DNA of 64,000 nt from JABDFW01 sp035550215. GTDB taxonomy: Bacteria; Bacteroidota; Bacteroidia; Chitinophagales; Chitinophagaceae. The notes below the pieces were generated by a model. That model had not been told where the DNA came from. It worked only from the letters and a program-made list of their open reading frames with translations, and ran no database searches. Position 1 is the stretch's first letter. Every line of letters starts with the position of its first letter. The DNA lies in assembly GCA_035550215.1 (NCBI GenBank), contig DASZPM010000009.1, positions 62,001 to 126,000 on the forward strand, read 5' to 3'. Of this stretch, positions 62,701 through 64,000 are shown piece after piece. Made by a program: the position numbers and the translations under genes.

Positions 62701-63738
62701 ATGAGACCTGTTATCATTACATGTATGTTATGCATTGCAGCCATAACAATAACAGCCTGCAATAACGCCACCCAAACAAACAATACTGCAAAAGACACAA
62801 CACCTCCTGTTGCTGTAAACCACGTGGAGATTTTGGATACGGAAGCGTTGAAGTTAATTGATTCAAACGCTCTTATTGAAGTGCTTGATACCGGCCATAA
62901 ATGGACAGAAGGGCCTGTTTATGTAAAAGACGGCGGCTATGTACTGTTTAGTGATATACCCAATAATAGTATTTATAAATGGAAAGAGGGCGCCGGCACC
63001 AGCCTGTATTTAAAACCATCGGGGCACACCGGTACAAAGATTATTTATAAAGAGCCGGGCAGCAATGGTTTGCTGCTGAATGCAAAAGGTGAATTGGTGC
63101 TATGCCAGCATGGTGACAGGCGGATAGCCAAAATGGATGCATCGCTTAACAACCCAACCCCAAAATTTATAACACTGGCAGGAACTTATATGGGTAAACG
63201 CCTTAACAGCCCTAATGATGGCGTATTTGCTGCCAACGGTGATTTGTATTTTACCGACCCGCCTTATGGCCTTGACGACCGGCTTAAAGACACAGCAAAA
63301 CAATTAGACTTCCAGGGTGTCTATCGCTTAAAGCCTGGTGGCCAGCTTGATTTGATTACAAAGCATTTAAAGTTTCCTAACGGCATAGCGTTGTCGCCGG
63401 ATGGTAAAATATTATATGTGTCAAACTCCGACTCCACAAATATGCTGTGGATGAAGTACACACTGGATGATAAGGGCTTCATTAAAGACAGTAGCGTGTT
63501 ATATGCGCCAACTGAACACAATAACACAGATGATGGAAACCCTGACGGCATGAAAGTTAATATGCAGGGATATATATTTGCGGCAGGGCCTAAAGGTATA
63601 TGGATTTTTAACCCTGCATCCAAATTGATAGCCCGCATACATATTGACCAAAAAACCGCCAATTGTGCTTTTTCTCCTGATGGAAAAACATTGTTTGTTA
63701 CCAGCAGCAGCAGACTTTTGCGGGTTAAGTTAAAGTAG
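62701..63738 (+). CDS. SMP-30/gluconolactonase lipoprotein
   Basis: 345 aa. Lipobox ITAC (Cys20). Propeller with metal-site motifs HKWTEGPVYVKDGGYVLFSDIPNN, LNSPNDGVFAANGDLYFTDPPYGL, FPNGIALSPDGKILYVSN and GNPDGMKVNMQGYIFAAGPKGI. Lactone hydrolase at the outer surface. Shares fold and motifs with the protein at 56602-57549. Confidence 0.9.
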   Translation: MRPVIITCMLCIAAITITACNNATQTNNTAKDTTPPVAVNHVEILDTEALKLIDSNALIEVLDTGHKWTEGPVYVKDGGYVLFSDIPNNSIYKWKEGAGTSLYLKPSGHTGTKIIYKEPGSNGLLLNAKGELVLCQHGDRRIAKMDASLNNPTPKFITLAGTYMGKRLNSPNDGVFAANGDLYFTDPPYGLDDRLKDTAKQLDFQGVYRLKPGGQLDLITKHLKFPNGIALSPDGKILYVSNSDSTNMLWMKYTLDDKGFIKDSSVLYAPTEHNNTDDGNPDGMKVNMQGYIFAAGPKGIWIFNPASKLIARIHIDQKTANCAFSPDGKTLFVTSSSRLLRVKLK

Positions 63739-63757
63739 ATTGAACTTCTAAATAACA

Positions 63758-64000
63758 ATGATGGAAAAACGGCGTGATTTTATAAAATTAACTACAATGG
63801 GCCTTGCGGGCATAACCGGAGTTGCGGTAACAAAAAACGATAATAACATACGCCATAGTGATGATGCGGCTAATAAGCTTAACATAGTTTGCCTTGGTGC
63901 ACACCCGGGTGATCCTGAATTTGGATGCGGGGGAACAATGGCTAAGTACAGTGATGCCGGGCACAATGTTATATTTTTATACGTAACACGCGGTGAGGCA
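63758..64000 (+). CDS. PIG-L (LmbE) family deacetylase with Tat signal, 3' truncated by window edge
   Basis: 81 residues visible. Begins MMEKRRDFIKLTTMG, a twin-arginine signal, then NKLNIVCLGAHPGDPEFGCGGTMAKYSDAG. The PIG-L metal motif is normally AHPDD-E; the first Asp is Gly here (HPGDPE), so the zinc-binding His and second Asp remain but the general-base Asp is lost. Similar HPGDPE sequences exist in other Bacteroidota, so this is a subfamily variant, not necessarily a defect. Deacetylates N-acetylglucosamine conjugates in the family at large. It follows the SMP-30 gene by 19 bp. Confidence 0.85.
   Translation, partial: MMEKRRDFIKLTTMGLAGITGVAVTKNDNNIRHSDDAANKLNIVCLGAHPGDPEFGCGGTMAKYSDAGHNVIFLYVTRGEA

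Noticed and set aside
1..64000. CRISPR array, tRNA/rRNA gene, IS element or prophage
   Set aside because: No regularly spaced repeats, no cloverleaf or rRNA sequence, and no transposase or integrase was recognised by eye; the only repeats seen are operators and the rplU-rpmA element.

Overview
The window is ordinary chromosomal DNA from a Bacteroidota bacterium, most likely Chitinophagaceae or a near relative. The evidence is the TAnnTTTG/TTG promoter grammar, a gliding/type IX secretion C-terminal domain, DUF3667, DUF4954 and SusD-phylum-style secreted sugar enzymes, a Bacteroidota-length RpoB (1267 aa), and moderate GC. No tRNA, rRNA, CRISPR array, IS element or prophage was recognised.

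Left end (1-12.3 kb): a co-oriented block that looks like a low-oxygen / low-energy response island. A receiver-CRP/FNR fusion regulator, a four-PAS histidine kinase and a single-domain receiver are followed by an FMN-split-barrel (NimA/PPOX-like) protein, an Hsp20, a short glucan phosphorylase, PEP synthase and PfkB. Divergently placed are a glucose-1-dehydrogenase-like SDR and the first gene (beta subunit) of what looks like an N-type (Na+-ATPase-class) F1Fo operon. Four sites of the form TGA(C/T)-N4-(G/A)TCA lie in the intergenic regions of this block, matching the half-site expected for the E-x3-R recognition helix of the fusion regulator. The gene set resembles the mycobacterial DosR dormancy regulon.

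12.5-28 kb: envelope and general metabolism. It holds an FtsX/MacB permease, a Tat-exported NIPSNAP protein, an L,D-transpeptidase lipoprotein, an amidohydrolase, an unrecognised 490-aa protein, an esterase, DUF4242, a PQQ sugar dehydrogenase and DinB. It ends with an ArsR/SRPBCC operon carrying two near-identical operators that flank its promoter. One SRPBCC gene here has an in-frame TAG.

29-43 kb: rpoB stands alone with its own terminator, without rplJL upstream or rpoC downstream. Then come a DUF1080 hydrolase, a 1243-aa PKD/type IX-sorted adhesin-like protein, a GH3-family adenylase, rplU-rpmA, an overlooked 29-aa Lys/Ala-rich histone-like peptide, and a PolX whose polymerase aspartates are replaced while the PHP nuclease is intact.

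43-64 kb: a 1239-aa NtrY-like kinase overlapping mazG and followed upstream by DUF3667; a TetR gene with a perfect 20-bp operator; a C1 peptidase and DUF4954; a secreted Tyr/Trp-Gly-rich protein; two SMP-30/gluconolactonase proteins; a GH78 rhamnosidase gene carrying two single-base frameshifts; fabD; a serine beta-lactamase-like hydrolase; and the start of a Tat-exported PIG-L deacetylase. The nonsense codon and the two indels may be real decay or sequence errors.
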